64,000 nucleotides of DNA from Bacteroidales bacterium KHT7 (GTDB lineage Bacteria > Bacteroidota > Bacteroidia > Bacteroidales > Bacteroidaceae). The DNA lies in NCBI GenBank assembly GCA_900102385.1, contig FNBQ01000002.1, forward strand, positions 124,001 through 188,000. The letters are read 5' to 3'. The position numbers and the translations under genes were made by a program. Below are positions 18,500-29,563 of this stretch, piece after piece. Within the stretch, counting starts at the first letter, position 1; each line of letters opens with the position of its first letter. The notes under the pieces are model-generated. The model searched no databases and was not told where the DNA came from. It saw only the letters and a list, made by a program, of their open reading frames with translations.

Positions 18500-18537
18500 A
18501 AGTGTCGTGCAAATGCTTTTTGTACGGCACTTTTTGT
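18500..18537 (+). terminator. pfkA terminator
   Basis: A 14-bp stem, 18500-18513 with 18519-18532, contains two G-T wobbles and a 5-nt loop. TTTTTGTT follows. It separates the tRNA-nhaD-pfkA unit from the ATP synthase operon. Confidence 0.85.
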
Positions 18538-18614
18538 TATCATAAGCATATTTTATGCCTAAAACACATTTCTTTCGACCTTTTTTGTACTATAGGCAAA
18601 AAAAAGCCGTTTTT

Positions 18615-18647
18615 TTTGTTGTTATTAAGAAATATTTACTAAATTCG
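18615..18647 (+). promoter_or_regulatory. probable promoter of the ATP synthase operon
   Basis: TTTG (18615-18618), 21 nt, TAAATTCG (18640-18647), one mismatch from TAnnTTTG. The atpD start is 63 nt further on. The interval 18538-18710 holds nothing else I recognise. Confidence 0.55.
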
Positions 18648-18701
18648 CATTTGATAAACAATAAGTGAAATCATTTCGGGATAGTAAAAATATAAAAATA
18701 A

Positions 18702-20237
<1,536 letters not shown>

Positions 20238-20248
20238 TACATACGTTT

Positions 20249-20491
20249 ATGAGTTTGAAACTGAAAATCGTTTCGCCAGAAAAAGTGGTGTATGAGGGAG
20301 AGGTGGACAGCGTTCTTGTTCCGGGAACGAAAGGACCTTTCGAAATCTTGAATGACCATGCCGCAATTGTCTCAACCTTGGAAAAGGGTGTTGTAGAGAT
20401 TGGTACATCACAAGGTAAGCAGCAAATACCAATATCAAACGGATTTGTTGAGGTTCATAAAAACAAAGTAAATTTGTGTGTAGAAGAGTGA
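20249..20491 (+). CDS. atpC: F1 ATP synthase subunit epsilon, short form
   Basis: The 80-aa product contains only the N-terminal beta-sandwich (KLKIVSPEKVVYEGEVDSVLVPGTKGPFE and GFVEVHKNKVNLCVEE). The C-terminal helical hairpin of E. coli epsilon (139 aa total), which blocks ATP hydrolysis, is absent. This is a natural short form rather than a truncation: the stop is directly followed by the next gene and there is no coding remnant. It still links gamma to the c ring. Confidence 0.93.
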   Translation: MSLKLKIVSPEKVVYEGEVDSVLVPGTKGPFEILNDHAAIVSTLEKGVVEIGTSQGKQQIPISNGFVEVHKNKVNLCVEE

Positions 20492-20492
20492 A

Positions 20493-20903
20493 ATGGATGA
20501 AAAGCAAGTAAGGGCTATTGCGAGAAACCATTTTTGTTATGGCTCTTTGCTAATAGCAGTTGTAGTCTTTTTGACGACATTGGTGTTGGGAACTCTGAAT
20601 ATTGAGGTTGACATGCTAAATCCGATGATAGCAATATTGTTTGGTTTTATATTGTTATACAGTTACAGCATAGCATGGAAATACGTTGTTCTCAAGGCTC
20701 CAGAAGTGCGCAGCAAATTTTATCTTGCAGTTTCAGGATTTCGCTTTCTGCTTGGTGGTATAGTCATATTGGTGGCAGGTTTCATTCTGCATGAAAGAAG
20801 TGCGATATTGTTGTTTGCCATTCATTTGTTGGCAGCCTATATTTCAGACTTGGTGTTCGATACTCTATATATGTCCTATGCCGAGAAAAAACTAAACAAG
20901 TAA
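20493..20903 (+). CDS. small membrane protein within the atp operon (AtpI-like position)
   Basis: The 136-aa protein has four predicted membrane helices (SLLIAVVVFLTTLVLGTL, MIAILFGFILLYSYSIAW, FLLGGIVILVAGFIL, AILLFAIHLLAAYISDLVF) and charged ends. It starts 1 nt after the atpC stop, and atpB follows after 21 nt. It does not look like E. coli AtpI in sequence. The position and topology suggest a Bacteroidetes counterpart that helps assemble the c ring or a subunit. That role is inferred from context only. Confidence 0.75.
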   Translation: MDEKQVRAIARNHFCYGSLLIAVVVFLTTLVLGTLNIEVDMLNPMIAILFGFILLYSYSIAWKYVVLKAPEVRSKFYLAVSGFRFLLGGIVILVAGFILHERSAILLFAIHLLAAYISDLVFDTLYMSYAEKKLNK

Positions 20904-20924
20904 TTTCTTAAAGAATCAAATCAA

Positions 20925-22022
20925 ATGAGATTTTTACAACCTATATTCTTTCTTATTGTAATGCTTCTGACTGCTGTACCAGTACAGGCTGGTGAAAGTA
21001 GGGGAGAAAAGGGGGGATTTGATCTGAAGGAGGTGATCTTCGGACACGTTCAAGATGCATATCAATGGCATATTACGGATTTCAACGGACATGCAGTTGT
21101 ATTGCATTTGCCAATGATATTCTACAGTCAGTCTACTGGATTCCATGTATATTGTTCATCTCAATTTGAGCATGAACCAGATGCAAATCTTCTGCGTAAA
21201 GGTCCGGATGGCTTCTATATTAAAGGAGGACACGACGAGAAAGGACAAGTCGTTGAAATGGTTGGTAGTCAGTTGAAACCAGTAATGTTTGATATTTCAA
21301 TAACAAAAACAGTTCTGGTTCTTTTTATTGATTCCATAATTTTGTTATTGTGTATATTGATTCCTGCCAGATGGTGTCGTAAACATAAAATTGATGATCC
21401 TGCACCGAAGGGATTTACCGGACTTATGCACATGTTCATAATGTCGGTTTATGAAGATATCGTAAAGTCGACACTTGGTGAGAAGGCTGATAAGTATGCT
21501 CCATATTTGTTGACATGTTTCTTCTTTATTTTTATTGTCAACTTATTGGGTGTTGTTCCTTTCCCTCCGGGAGGTGGAAACTTGACTGGTAACATAACAT
21601 GTACTATGTTTTTGGCATTGTGTACATTCATTGTAGTGAATGTAACCGGTTCAAGAGACTATTGGAAGGAAATCTTTTGGGGCGACGTGCCTTGGTGGCT
21701 TAAAGTTCCAGTGCCTCTAATGCCATTTATCGAGTTCTTTGGCATTTTCATCAAGCCTGTTGCGCTTATGATTCGTTTGTTTGCCAACATGCTGGCTGGA
21801 CACGTAATTGCCATATCTTTGAGTTGCCTTATATTCGTGATGTTCGCAATTGAAGGATTGTTAGGACAAGTGCTTGGCAGTTGTATAACAGTTGTAAGTG
21901 TGCTTATGAGTATATTTATGATGGTACTTGAAGTCTTGGTTTGTTACATTCAGGCTATGGTGTTTACAATGTTAAGTGCAGTATTTATCATGATGAGTAA
22001 TCATAAGCATGAGCATAGTTAA
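20925..22022 (+). CDS. atpB: FO ATP synthase subunit a
   Basis: The 365-aa subunit begins with a signal-like segment (FFLIVMLLTAVPVQA) and a long periplasmic N-terminal region of about 100 residues. The conserved helices carry the essential proton-path arginine, R284 in LMIRLFANMLAGH. Upstream features include FIFIVNLLGVVPFPPGG. The extended N-terminus makes it about 90 residues longer than the E. coli subunit and seems typical of this phylum. An 81-nt gap separates it from atpE. Confidence 0.96.
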   Translation: MRFLQPIFFLIVMLLTAVPVQAGESRGEKGGFDLKEVIFGHVQDAYQWHITDFNGHAVVLHLPMIFYSQSTGFHVYCSSQFEHEPDANLLRKGPDGFYIKGGHDEKGQVVEMVGSQLKPVMFDISITKTVLVLFIDSIILLLCILIPARWCRKHKIDDPAPKGFTGLMHMFIMSVYEDIVKSTLGEKADKYAPYLLTCFFFIFIVNLLGVVPFPPGGGNLTGNITCTMFLALCTFIVVNVTGSRDYWKEIFWGDVPWWLKVPVPLMPFIEFFGIFIKPVALMIRLFANMLAGHVIAISLSCLIFVMFAIEGLLGQVLGSCITVVSVLMSIFMMVLEVLVCYIQAMVFTMLSAVFIMMSNHKHEHS

Positions 22023-22102
22023 TTGTTTGTTCAAATATATTGAAACTCAGTAAAAAAGAAAAAAATTAAACAGAAAAATATTAACATTAAAAATTTTAGA
22101 TT

Positions 22103-22351
22103 ATGATTAGTCTTTCTATTTTATTGGCGGCTGCAGGTATTTCCAAGGCTGCAGCAACTATCGGAGCAGGTATAGCAGTTGTAGGTGCAGCTTTTGGTAT
22201 AGGTCGTATTGGAAGCAGCGCCTTGGATGCAATGGCTCGTCAGCCAGAGAAAATGTCAGGACTACAGTCTGCAATGGTGTTGGCGGCAGCCCTTATTGAG
22301 GGTGCAACATTCTTTGCTCTTGTAATCTGTATTATTGCTTTGTTTGTATAA
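22103..22351 (+). CDS. atpE: FO ATP synthase subunit c
   Basis: The 82-aa two-helix hairpin forms the rotor ring. The loop is RQPEK and the ion-binding carboxylate is E66 in AALIEGATFFAL. The residues around it do not show the Gln in helix 1 or the Ser/Thr directly after Glu that mark sodium-binding rings, so proton coupling is the likely mode. The family's glycine-rich packing motif (GAGIAVVGAAFGIGRIG) is present. Confidence 0.96.
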   Translation: MISLSILLAAAGISKAAATIGAGIAVVGAAFGIGRIGSSALDAMARQPEKMSGLQSAMVLAAALIEGATFFALVICIIALFV

Positions 22352-22387
22352 ACTTAGAATAGTTATTTAGACTAACAAATTCTGCTT

Positions 22388-22885
22388 ATGTCTTTAATCA
22401 CGCCGGATTTTGGTCTGTTCTTTTGGATGACCGTTGTATTCTTGGCTGTTTTCTTTATCTTGTGGAAGTATGGCTTCCCTGTTATAATCAAGATGGAGAA
22501 CGACCGTAAGGCTTTCATCGACGAGAGCCTTAAGAATGCGCGTGAGGCAAACGAACGTTTGGCTAATATCAAGATTGAAAGTGAAGCAATCCTGCAGGAG
22601 GCACACACAAAGCAAGCAGAGATTCTGAAGGAAGCCGCTGCTACACGTGATGCCATTGTAAACGATGCGAAAGACAAAGCCAATATCGAGGGTGCCCGCA
22701 TTATTGAGGATGCTCGTCAGTTAATACAGAAGGAGAAGGAAGCCGCCATCGCAGATATACGAAAGCAGGTTGCACAACTCTCTGTAGAAGTTGCTGAGAA
22801 GATATTGCGTAAGGAACTTTCATCGGAGAACAAGCAGATGGATATGATAGCACGATTGCTTGACGAGGTAACTGTTTCTAAATAA
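22388..22885 (+). CDS. atpF: FO ATP synthase subunit b
   Basis: This 165-aa stator subunit has one N-terminal membrane helix (FFWMTVVFLAVFFILWKYGF) and a long charged helix rich in alanine, glutamate and lysine that dimerises and reaches the top of F1. The C-terminus (VEVAEKILRKEL) is the usual delta-contact region. Length is normal. It sits between atpE and atpH as expected. Confidence 0.95.
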   Translation: MSLITPDFGLFFWMTVVFLAVFFILWKYGFPVIIKMENDRKAFIDESLKNAREANERLANIKIESEAILQEAHTKQAEILKEAAATRDAIVNDAKDKANIEGARIIEDARQLIQKEKEAAIADIRKQVAQLSVEVAEKILRKELSSENKQMDMIARLLDEVTVSK

Positions 22886-22898
22886 GATTTAGATAAAT

Positions 22899-23438
22899 AT
22901 GAATGTAGGAGTTATATCAATGCGCTATACACGTGCGCTTTTGAAATACGCTACGCTTAATGGTGATGCGGATAAGGTTTATGCTGAGATGGGAGTTTTG
23001 GCACAAAGTTACATTGATGTGCCAAGGCTTCGAACATCTCTTGATAATCCTGTGCTGAGTGACGACAGAAAAATTCAGCTATGCGAAACGGCTTGTGGAG
23101 GTTCTGTTTGTGATAGCACGCGTAATTTTATTGCGTTGGTATTGAAGAGCGGACGTATAAACTTGCTTCAGTTTATGGCTAACTCTTATGTGGATTTATA
23201 TCGGAAACAGAATAACATTACCAGAGGCAAGTTGATTACTGCTGTTTCGGTTTCTTCTGACATGAGAGAAAGAATGTGTAAGATGGTTGAGGAAAGGACT
23301 CACAATCGTGTGGAGTTTGTTACCGAAGTCGACCCAAGCATAATTGGTGGCTTTATCCTTGAATATGACAATAACCGTCTTGACTCAAGTATCAGTGCCA
23401 CACTCAGAAGAACGTTACAACAGTTAAACGTGCAATAA
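22899..23438 (+). CDS. atpH: F1 ATP synthase subunit delta
   Basis: The 179-aa protein has the delta/OSCP start MNVGVISMRYTRALLKYA and the C-terminal PSIIGGFILEYDNNRLDSSI signature. It joins the b-subunit stator to alpha at the top of F1. It starts 13 nt after atpF, with 84 nt before atpA. Confidence 0.95.
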   Translation: MNVGVISMRYTRALLKYATLNGDADKVYAEMGVLAQSYIDVPRLRTSLDNPVLSDDRKIQLCETACGGSVCDSTRNFIALVLKSGRINLLQFMANSYVDLYRKQNNITRGKLITAVSVSSDMRERMCKMVEERTHNRVEFVTEVDPSIIGGFILEYDNNRLDSSISATLRRTLQQLNVQ

Positions 23439-23522
23439 TCATTTAGTGCTTCAGAAACGTTACATTTATGCTGAATATATTGGCAGAAGGTGTAACAAGT
23501 GTACAACTAAAAAAAGATAAAA

Positions 23523-25106
23523 ATGTCTGAAAACATAAATTCCAGTGAGGTTTCTAAAGTCCTTTTGGAACAACTTCAAGGCATAGAGAACAATGCGGAG
23601 TTTGAAGAAACGGGCACCGTGCTCACCGTGAGCGATGGTGTTGCGCGCATCTACGGACTTCGCAATGCCGAGGCCGACGAACTGCTGGAATTCCCTAACG
23701 GAATCATGGGTATTGTAATGAACCTTGAGGAAGACAACGTCGGTGCCGTTCTTCTTGGTCCTACCGACCAGATAAAGGAGGGAATGACAGTAACACGAAC
23801 CAAGCGCATCGCATCTATCAATGTGAGCGAGCAGATGCTTGGACGTGTTATAAATCCGCTGGGACAGCCGCTCGACGGACAGGGTGCCATCGGAGGAGAG
23901 ACTTTCGAGATGCCTCTTGAGCGAAAGGCCCCCGGCGTAATCTATCGTCAGCCGGTAAATCAGCCTTTGCAGACAGGTTTGAAGGCTGTCGATTCGATGA
24001 TTCCTATTGGTCGCGGACAGCGCGAACTTATCATTGGCGACCGTCAGACAGGAAAGACTGCCATCGCTATTGATACAATCATCAATCAGAAGGAGAACTT
24101 TGAGAAAGGCGACCCTGTTTACTGTATCTATGTTGCTGTAGGTCAGAAGGGAAGTACGGTTGCCAATATCGTTAACGCTTTGAAGGAGTATGGAGCAATG
24201 CCTTACACCATCGTTGTTTCGGCTACTGCTTCAGACCCTGCTGCGCTTCAGTACTACGCTCCGTTTGCTGGTGCTGCGATAGGCGAGTATTTCCGTGATA
24301 CTGGTCGTCATGCGCTTGTAATCTACGACGATTTGTCAAAGCAGGCCGTGGCTTATCGCGAAGTATCGCTTATTCTGAAGCGACCTTCTGGTCGTGAGGC
24401 TTATCCGGGCGATGTGTTCTATCTTCACTCACGACTTCTTGAGCGTGCTGCGAAGATTAACGCTCAGCAGGAGGTTGCCGAGCAGATGAACGACCTTCCT
24501 GACTGTCTGAAAGGCAAGGTTAAGGGCGGTGGTTCGCTTACAGCGCTTCCGATTATCGAGACTCAGGCTGGCGACGTTTCGGCATACATCCCAACAAACG
24601 TAATCTCAATTACCGACGGCCAGATTTATCTGGAGACAGACCTCTTCAATCAGGGATTCCGTCCGGCTATTAACGTTGGTATCTCGGTTTCTCGTGTAGG
24701 TGGTGCGGCTCAGATTAAGTCAATGAAGAAGGTTGCCGGAACGCTGAAGATTGACCAAGCACAGTATCGTGAGTTGGAGTCGTTCGCTAAGTTCTCGAGC
24801 GATATGGATCCTGTAACGGCGATGGCTATCGACCGCGGTCGAAAAAACAACAAACTGCTTGTTCAGCCTCAGTATAGCCCAATGTCGGTAGCAGAGCAGG
24901 TTGCCATCATCTATTGTGGCGTAAACTCTTTGATGAAGGACATTTCTGTCGATGCAGTTCCTGAATTTCAGAGAATCTTCCTAGACACAGTGAGAACGAT
25001 GTATCAGGACAAGATTCTGAAGCCATTGGCAGAGGGTCAGCTCACCGATGAGGTTACAAACCTTATCAGAGAGGTTGCAGCATCAGTTTCAGCACAACTT
25101 AAATAA
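23523..25106 (+). CDS. atpA: F1 ATP synthase subunit alpha
   Basis: The 527-aa regulatory subunit carries Walker [10 protein letters not shown] and the [26 protein letters not shown] signature, whose arginine is the arginine finger completing the catalytic site in beta. Length and motifs are normal. It forms the hexamer with AtpD and contacts AtpH. Confidence 0.98.
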   Translation: MSENINSSEVSKVLLEQLQGIENNAEFEETGTVLTVSDGVARIYGLRNAEADELLEFPNGIMGIVMNLEEDNVGAVLLGPTDQIKEGMTVTRTKRIASINVSEQMLGRVINPLGQPLDGQGAIGGETFEMPLERKAPGVIYRQPVNQPLQTGLKAVDSMIPIGRGQRELIIGDRQTGKTAIAIDTIINQKENFEKGDPVYCIYVAVGQKGSTVANIVNALKEYGAMPYTIVVSATASDPAALQYYAPFAGAAIGEYFRDTGRHALVIYDDLSKQAVAYREVSLILKRPSGREAYPGDVFYLHSRLLERAAKINAQQEVAEQMNDLPDCLKGKVKGGGSLTALPIIETQAGDVSAYIPTNVISITDGQIYLETDLFNQGFRPAINVGISVSRVGGAAQIKSMKKVAGTLKIDQAQYRELESFAKFSSDMDPVTAMAIDRGRKNNKLLVQPQYSPMSVAEQVAIIYCGVNSLMKDISVDAVPEFQRIFLDTVRTMYQDKILKPLAEGQLTDEVTNLIREVAASVSAQLK

Positions 25107-25114
25107 TTCAGACT

Positions 25115-25987
25115 ATGCCATCTTTAAAAGAAGTTAAGGGAAGAATCGCGTCGGTGACCAACACGCGCAAAATCACTTCGGCCATGAAGATGGTTGCTTC
25201 TTCCAAACTGCACAAGGCGCAGCAGACAATTGAGAATATGTTGCCATACGAGACTCAGATGAGCACGATTCTGGGCAATTTCTTGAGCGGCGACATCGAG
25301 ATTGACTCTGTGTACACTGCCGAACGTGCCGTGAAGAAGGTTGCGCTGGTTGTGTATGCCTCAAATTCGAGTCTGTGCGGTGGATTCAACGCAAACGTGA
25401 TAAAATCGCTAACAAAGGCTGTTGACGACTACAAGCATCTTGGCAAGGAAAATATAATTGTCTATCCGATAGGCAGAAAGGTTGCCGATGCTGTGAAGAA
25501 ACTCGACGTTATGGGTGTTGATGCCGACTATACCGTATTGGCAGAGCATCCGTCGTTCAAGACGGCAAGCGAGGTGGCCGAGGAACTTATGCAGAAGTTT
25601 GTTGCTGGTGAGATTGACAAGGTCGAAATCATCTACAATCACTTCAAGAACACGGCCTCACAGGTTTTGCGTCGTGAAGTTTTTCTGCCTATAGAACTTG
25701 ATGCGTTCAAGGACGGTGCGCAGAATCAGAATCTCGACTATATCGTAGAGCCAAGCAAGGAAGAGGTTGTGAAGGCTTTGATTCCGACGGTTCTGCATCT
25801 GAAAATCTATACCGCGTTGCTCGACTCGAACGCGAGCGAACATGCAGCCCGTACGGTTGCCATGCAGACGGCTACGGATAATGCTGACGATTTGCTTCAA
25901 GAACTTACGCTGATGTATAATAAGAGCCGTCAGCAGGCAATTACGAGCGAGTTGCTCGATATTGTGGCAGGTTCGATGAATCATTAA
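25115..25987 (+). CDS. atpG: F1 ATP synthase subunit gamma
   Basis: The 290-aa central shaft subunit has the two coiled-coil ends: KEVKGRIASVTNTRKITSAMKMVASSKL at the start, and MQTATDNADDLLQELTLMYNKSRQQAITSELLDIVAG at the end. The middle Rossmann-like region includes NSSLCGGFN. It is the last gene of the operon and is followed by a hairpin terminator. Confidence 0.97.
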   Translation: MPSLKEVKGRIASVTNTRKITSAMKMVASSKLHKAQQTIENMLPYETQMSTILGNFLSGDIEIDSVYTAERAVKKVALVVYASNSSLCGGFNANVIKSLTKAVDDYKHLGKENIIVYPIGRKVADAVKKLDVMGVDADYTVLAEHPSFKTASEVAEELMQKFVAGEIDKVEIIYNHFKNTASQVLRREVFLPIELDAFKDGAQNQNLDYIVEPSKEEVVKALIPTVLHLKIYTALLDSNASEHAARTVAMQTATDNADDLLQELTLMYNKSRQQAITSELLDIVAGSMNH

Positions 25988-26008
25988 CAAAATAGTTAAA
26001 AGATATGG

Positions 26009-26047
26009 AAAGAAGGTTACGCATTATTTGTGTATCCTTCTTTTTAT
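26009..26047 (+). terminator. ATP synthase operon terminator overlapping the rpiB promoter
   Basis: AAGAAGGTTACGCA (26009-26022) pairs with 26028-26041 with one wobble and one mismatch, followed by a T run. The rpiB -33 TTTG (26026-26029) lies at the loop/right-arm junction. Confidence 0.75.
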
Positions 26048-26058
26048 TATTATTTTTG
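26026..26058 (+). promoter_or_regulatory. rpiB promoter
   Basis: TTTG (26026-26029), 21 nt, TATTTTTG (26051-26058). It supports the GTG start of rpiB at 26093 and rules out the upstream ATG at 26030. Confidence 0.7.
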
Positions 26059-26092
26059 CAGAACTAAAATTAACACATCAAATTTAATAACA

Positions 26093-26536
26093 GTGGAAGT
26101 AAAAACAATTGGACTTGCATCTGACCATGCAGGTTACGAACTAAAGCAGTTCGTTAAGGAATACCTAACTAAGAAAGGATACACATTCAAGGATTTCGGA
26201 ACAAACTCAACCGACAGTTGCGACTATCCAGACTTTGCTCATCCTCTGGCAGAGGCTGTTGAGAGCGGTGAGTGCTATCCGGGCATCGCCATCTGCGGCA
26301 GCGGAGAGGGCATTGCCATCACTCTGAACAAGCATCAGGGAATCCGTGCAGCATTGAGCTGGATTCCAGAAATCGCTCATCTTGCCCGTCAGCACAACAA
26401 TGCAAACGTGCTCGTTATGCCGGGTCGTTTTATCGACACAAAGACAGCCGAGGCTATCATGGACGAGTATTTCTCTACTGAGTTTGAAGGCGGTCGCCAT
26501 CAGAATAGAATTGACAAGATTCCAGTTAAGAAGTAA
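26093..26536 (+). CDS. rpiB: ribose-5-phosphate isomerase B
   Basis: RpiB interconverts ribose 5-phosphate and ribulose 5-phosphate. The 147-aa length fits the family. It begins VEVKTIGLASDHAGYELKQ, and the active-site cysteine is in AICGSGEGIAITLNKHQGIRAAL. I start at GTG 26093 because family homology begins there and the promoter lies between it and the only upstream ATG. A bidirectional hairpin follows. Confidence 0.93.
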   Translation: MEVKTIGLASDHAGYELKQFVKEYLTKKGYTFKDFGTNSTDSCDYPDFAHPLAEAVESGECYPGIAICGSGEGIAITLNKHQGIRAALSWIPEIAHLARQHNNANVLVMPGRFIDTKTAEAIMDEYFSTEFEGGRHQNRIDKIPVKK

Positions 26537-26556
26537 GTTTTTCTTATATATAGTTC

Positions 26557-26590
26557 GCCCCGATGCAATCAAGCGTCGGGGCTTTTTTTA
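26557..26590 (+). terminator. terminator between convergent rpiB and aat
   Basis: GCCCCGATGC (26557-26566) pairs with 26573-26582 over 10 bp with one wobble and a 6-nt loop. T7 follows on the plus strand, and a second weaker T-rich stretch lies on the minus side. Confidence 0.85.
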
Positions 26591-27241
26591 TTCGTCTTTG
26601 ATGATTTTCATGTATTCGTCGTACGAGATGTATCGGCCGCCCATGCTTTCCAGATGCGGTGTTTTGAGCTGGCAGTCAATCATCGTGCCTCCATTTCTCT
26701 GGAGGACTTTTGCCAGATAGATAAGCGCGAGTTTTGAGCCGCTTGGCACGCGCGAAAACATACTTTCGCCAACGAAATAGTGGCCGATATTGACGCCGTA
26801 GAGTCCGCCAACCAGATTGTCATCCTCGTCCCACACCTCAACGCTGGCGGCAAAACGCTGCTTGTAGAGTTCGGTGTACGCCTCTATTATGTGCTCACCG
26901 AGCCACGCGCCTTCCAGCTCGTTGCGATTGTTCACCTCGGCGCAGTTGCGCATAACATCTTCGAACGCATTGTTAATGCTGAACTTATATTTGTCCTTGT
27001 TGAGCAGCGTGCGCATTGAGTGCGAGATATGAATCTCGTTGGGGAAGATGACGAAGCGTTGCATAGGGCAGTACCATACAATCTGTTCGCAGTTCTTGTA
27101 GTCGTACCACGGAAAAATTCCGTTGCTGTATGCAAGCAGAAGTCTGTCTACCGACAGGTCTCCGCCTACGGCGAAGCATCCGTTCGGCTCGCCAAGACGA
27201 GGGTCGGGAAAAGATATGGAGTCGTCGAGTTGAAATATCAT
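26588..27241 (-). CDS. aat: leucyl/phenylalanyl-tRNA-protein transferase
   Basis: Aat attaches Leu or Phe from aminoacyl-tRNA to proteins with N-terminal Arg or Lys, creating N-degrons. The 217-aa protein shows FPDPRLGEPNGCFAVGGDLS, YSNGIFPWY, WYCPMQRFVI, EGAWLGEHIIEAYTELY and GGLYGVNIGHYFVGESMFSR, all characteristic of the family. It is the last gene of the operon helicase-clpS-clpA-aat, 13 nt after clpA, so tagging, recognition and unfolding are encoded together. Confidence 0.96.
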   Translation of the reverse strand: MIFQLDDSISFPDPRLGEPNGCFAVGGDLSVDRLLLAYSNGIFPWYDYKNCEQIVWYCPMQRFVIFPNEIHISHSMRTLLNKDKYKFSINNAFEDVMRNCAEVNNRNELEGAWLGEHIIEAYTELYKQRFAASVEVWDEDDNLVGGLYGVNIGHYFVGESMFSRVPSGSKLALIYLAKVLQRNGGTMIDCQLKTPHLESMGGRYISYDEYMKIIKDE

Positions 27242-27254
27242 AAAATGCTGAATT

Positions 27255-29561
27255 TTATTCGATTATGATTTCGCCATTGCTGACGGAGGCATTGGCATTT
27301 CCGCCTTTCTTCAGGTTGCCGAAGAGAATTTTCTTTGCAAGTTGAGTGGCGAGATTCTTATGGATTACACGATCCATCTCTCGTGCGCCGTATTCTTTCG
27401 TAAAGCCCTTTTTCAGAAGTATTTCGCGAGCCTCATCAGAGATACTGAGGGCTACGTTCTTGGCAGAAAGACGCGTCTGTAGTTCGCCGATTTTCTTGTC
27501 GAGAATCATTCCTGCCATAGTCAAATCCATGTCGTTGAAGACCGCTATGCCGTTGAGACGGTTCAGAAATTCGGGCTTGAAAGTCTTTTTCACTTGCTTC
27601 ATCATGCTTTCGCCGCTCGATGCCGATGGGAAATATCCGATGCTTGCCTGACTTGCGAACTGTGCTCCTGCATTCGATGTCATGACGAGTACGACGTGCC
27701 TGAAGTCGGCCTTCTGACCTTTGTTGTCGGTCAGTCGGGCATAGTCCATTACTTGCAGAAGTATGTTGTATATGTCGCTGTGAGCCTTCTCAATCTCGTC
27801 GAGAAGAAGCACGCAGTTTGGTGACTTGCGGATGGCATCGGTCAGCAGTCCGCCGTCCTCGTAGCCGATGTATCCGGCTGGTGCGCCAATCAGTTTGGCA
27901 ACGGTATGCTTCTCGGTGTATTCGCTCATGTCGAAGCGCACGAGTTGGATGCCCATCTGTTCGGCAAGAACCTTGCAGAGTTCGGTTTTACCAACGCCAG
28001 TAGGTCCGACAAAGAGGAAACTTGCGATAGGTTTGTTTTCGTCCACCAATCCGGCTTTCGACATTTGGATAGCCTCAACAACCTGTTCTACGGTCTTGTC
28101 CTGACCGTATATTTTTTGCTTGATGTTCTGTTCCAAGTCCTTTATGCCCTTGTCTTCCTCCTTCTTTATCGCCATTGATTCAACCTTGCAGACCTTGCTC
28201 AGAATATCGGCGATATGCTGTTTTGTAACTGTCTGTTGTTTTTTTTCTTCTAACGGATGCATTTCGAGAAATGCTCCAGCTTCGTCGATAAGGTCTATGG
28301 CTTTATCCGGAAGAAAACGGTTGTTGATGAACCGCGCGCTCATGTCAACTGCATATTCGATAACGCCCTTGCCATATTTCACGTTGTGATATTTCTCGTA
28401 TTTGTTTTTCAGACCATTGATGATTTTTACACACTCGTCGGTCGAAGGTTCGGCAATCTCAATGTCTTGGAAACGGCGAATCATGCCCTTGCTTTTGGCG
28501 AAATAACGCTTGTATTCATCGAACGTGGTTGAGCCGATGAAGCGGATGCTGTTTTCCTCAAGATAAGGCTTCAAGATGTTCGAAGCATCCATCGAGCCGT
28601 CGTTGCTTGCACCTGCGCCAACAAGGTTGTGAATCTCGTCGATGTAGGCGATTGCCTTGCCGTCTTTCATCATGCCGTCCATAACCATCTTGATGCGCTT
28701 TTCGAACTCTCCGCGATACTGAGTTCCGGCGAGCATTCCGGCGAGGTCAATCTGATAGATTCGGTAATTGCGCAGACGCTCTGGAACCTTTCCGCCTTCG
28801 ATGAGTGCTGCCAGTCCACGCACTATTGAGGTTTTTCCGACTCCCGGCTCGCCGATGTGCAGCGGATTATTCTTGTCCTTTCGGCAGAGAACCTGAATTG
28901 TTCTTTCAAGTTCTTTCTCCCTGCCAATCAACGGATTGTAATTCTTTATATTGTCGTTCAGGCAGACGGTAAATTTCTTCCATTCGTCTTCCGTCTTTTC
29001 ATCAGTATTGTTGTTCATTTCATCAAAATCAGAGTCGTAAAAATCCTCATCTTCGTCGTGCTCAAAATGTTTGTCGTGGGCAAAGTCGCGGTTTCTCTTA
29101 ACCTCGAACGAATTGTTCATCTCAGCCCATTTGTATGATTTCGACAGTTCGCTCAGGAACAGCGTAGTGTCCGAAACGACGCTGTTCAGAAGGTTTGAAA
29201 CCATTGAGTTTGTGAGCGATATCGCAGCAAAGACAAGTCCCGGAACGCAGAGGTCAGCCTGAACGCCGTCTTCCTCGGCATAGAAATCGATGCAGTTCTG
29301 CATGATGTATTCGGCCTGATAAGACCTTTCGAGCATGTATTCGATGTCGTCGCTAACATGCTCGTACTTATATATTTCGTCGGCAAGACATGTCGAGATT
29401 TCGTCGATGTCGTAGTCCATCTTCTGGCACACCTCCCTGAACGGAATGTGCTCGGTTATGGCATAGATTATATGCTCGGGCGTTACGAACTCGTTGCGCT
29501 GGATGCTGGCAATTTCGAAGGCACGGTTAAGTGCATTTATTACAAAATCTTTCTGACTCAT
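27255..29561 (-). CDS. clpA: ClpA-type AAA+ unfoldase
   Basis: The 768-aa chaperone unfolds substrates and feeds them to ClpP. Its double Clp N-domain is at about 1-140. An acidic low-complexity linker (170-192) follows. AAA-1 has Walker A GEPGVGKT (237-244) and AAA-2 has GPTGVGKT (519-526) with [15 protein letters not shown] (641-643) occupies the place of the ClpP-docking IGF/L loop, so it can engage ClpP, which is not in this window. There is no ClpB/ClpC middle coiled coil, which supports ClpA. It starts 2 nt after the clpS stop. Confidence 0.95.
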   Translation of the reverse strand: MSQKDFVINALNRAFEIASIQRNEFVTPEHIIYAITEHIPFREVCQKMDYDIDEISTCLADEIYKYEHVSDDIEYMLERSYQAEYIMQNCIDFYAEEDGVQADLCVPGLVFAAISLTNSMVSNLLNSVVSDTTLFLSELSKSYKWAEMNNSFEVKRNRDFAHDKHFEHDEDEDFYDSDFDEMNNNTDEKTEDEWKKFTVCLNDNIKNYNPLIGREKELERTIQVLCRKDKNNPLHIGEPGVGKTSIVRGLAALIEGGKVPERLRNYRIYQIDLAGMLAGTQYRGEFEKRIKMVMDGMMKDGKAIAYIDEIHNLVGAGASNDGSMDASNILKPYLEENSIRFIGSTTFDEYKRYFAKSKGMIRRFQDIEIAEPSTDECVKIINGLKNKYEKYHNVKYGKGVIEYAVDMSARFINNRFLPDKAIDLIDEAGAFLEMHPLEEKKQQTVTKQHIADILSKVCKVESMAIKKEEDKGIKDLEQNIKQKIYGQDKTVEQVVEAIQMSKAGLVDENKPIASFLFVGPTGVGKTELCKVLAEQMGIQLVRFDMSEYTEKHTVAKLIGAPAGYIGYEDGGLLTDAIRKSPNCVLLLDEIEKAHSDIYNILLQVMDYARLTDNKGQKADFRHVVLVMTSNAGAQFASQASIGYFPSASSGESMMKQVKKTFKPEFLNRLNGIAVFNDMDLTMAGMILDKKIGELQTRLSAKNVALSISDEAREILLKKGFTKEYGAREMDRVIHKNLATQLAKKILFGNLKKGGNANASVSNGEIIIE

Positions 29562-29563
29562 TA

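Noticed and set aside
22103-22351. Sodium-coupled ATP synthase
   Set aside because: The presence of nhaD nearby made this worth checking, but subunit c lacks the helix-1 glutamine and the Ser/Thr directly after the ion-binding glutamate.
27255-29561. ClpB or ClpC rather than ClpA
   Set aside because: There is no middle coiled-coil domain, an IGY docking tripeptide is present, and clpS is adjacent.
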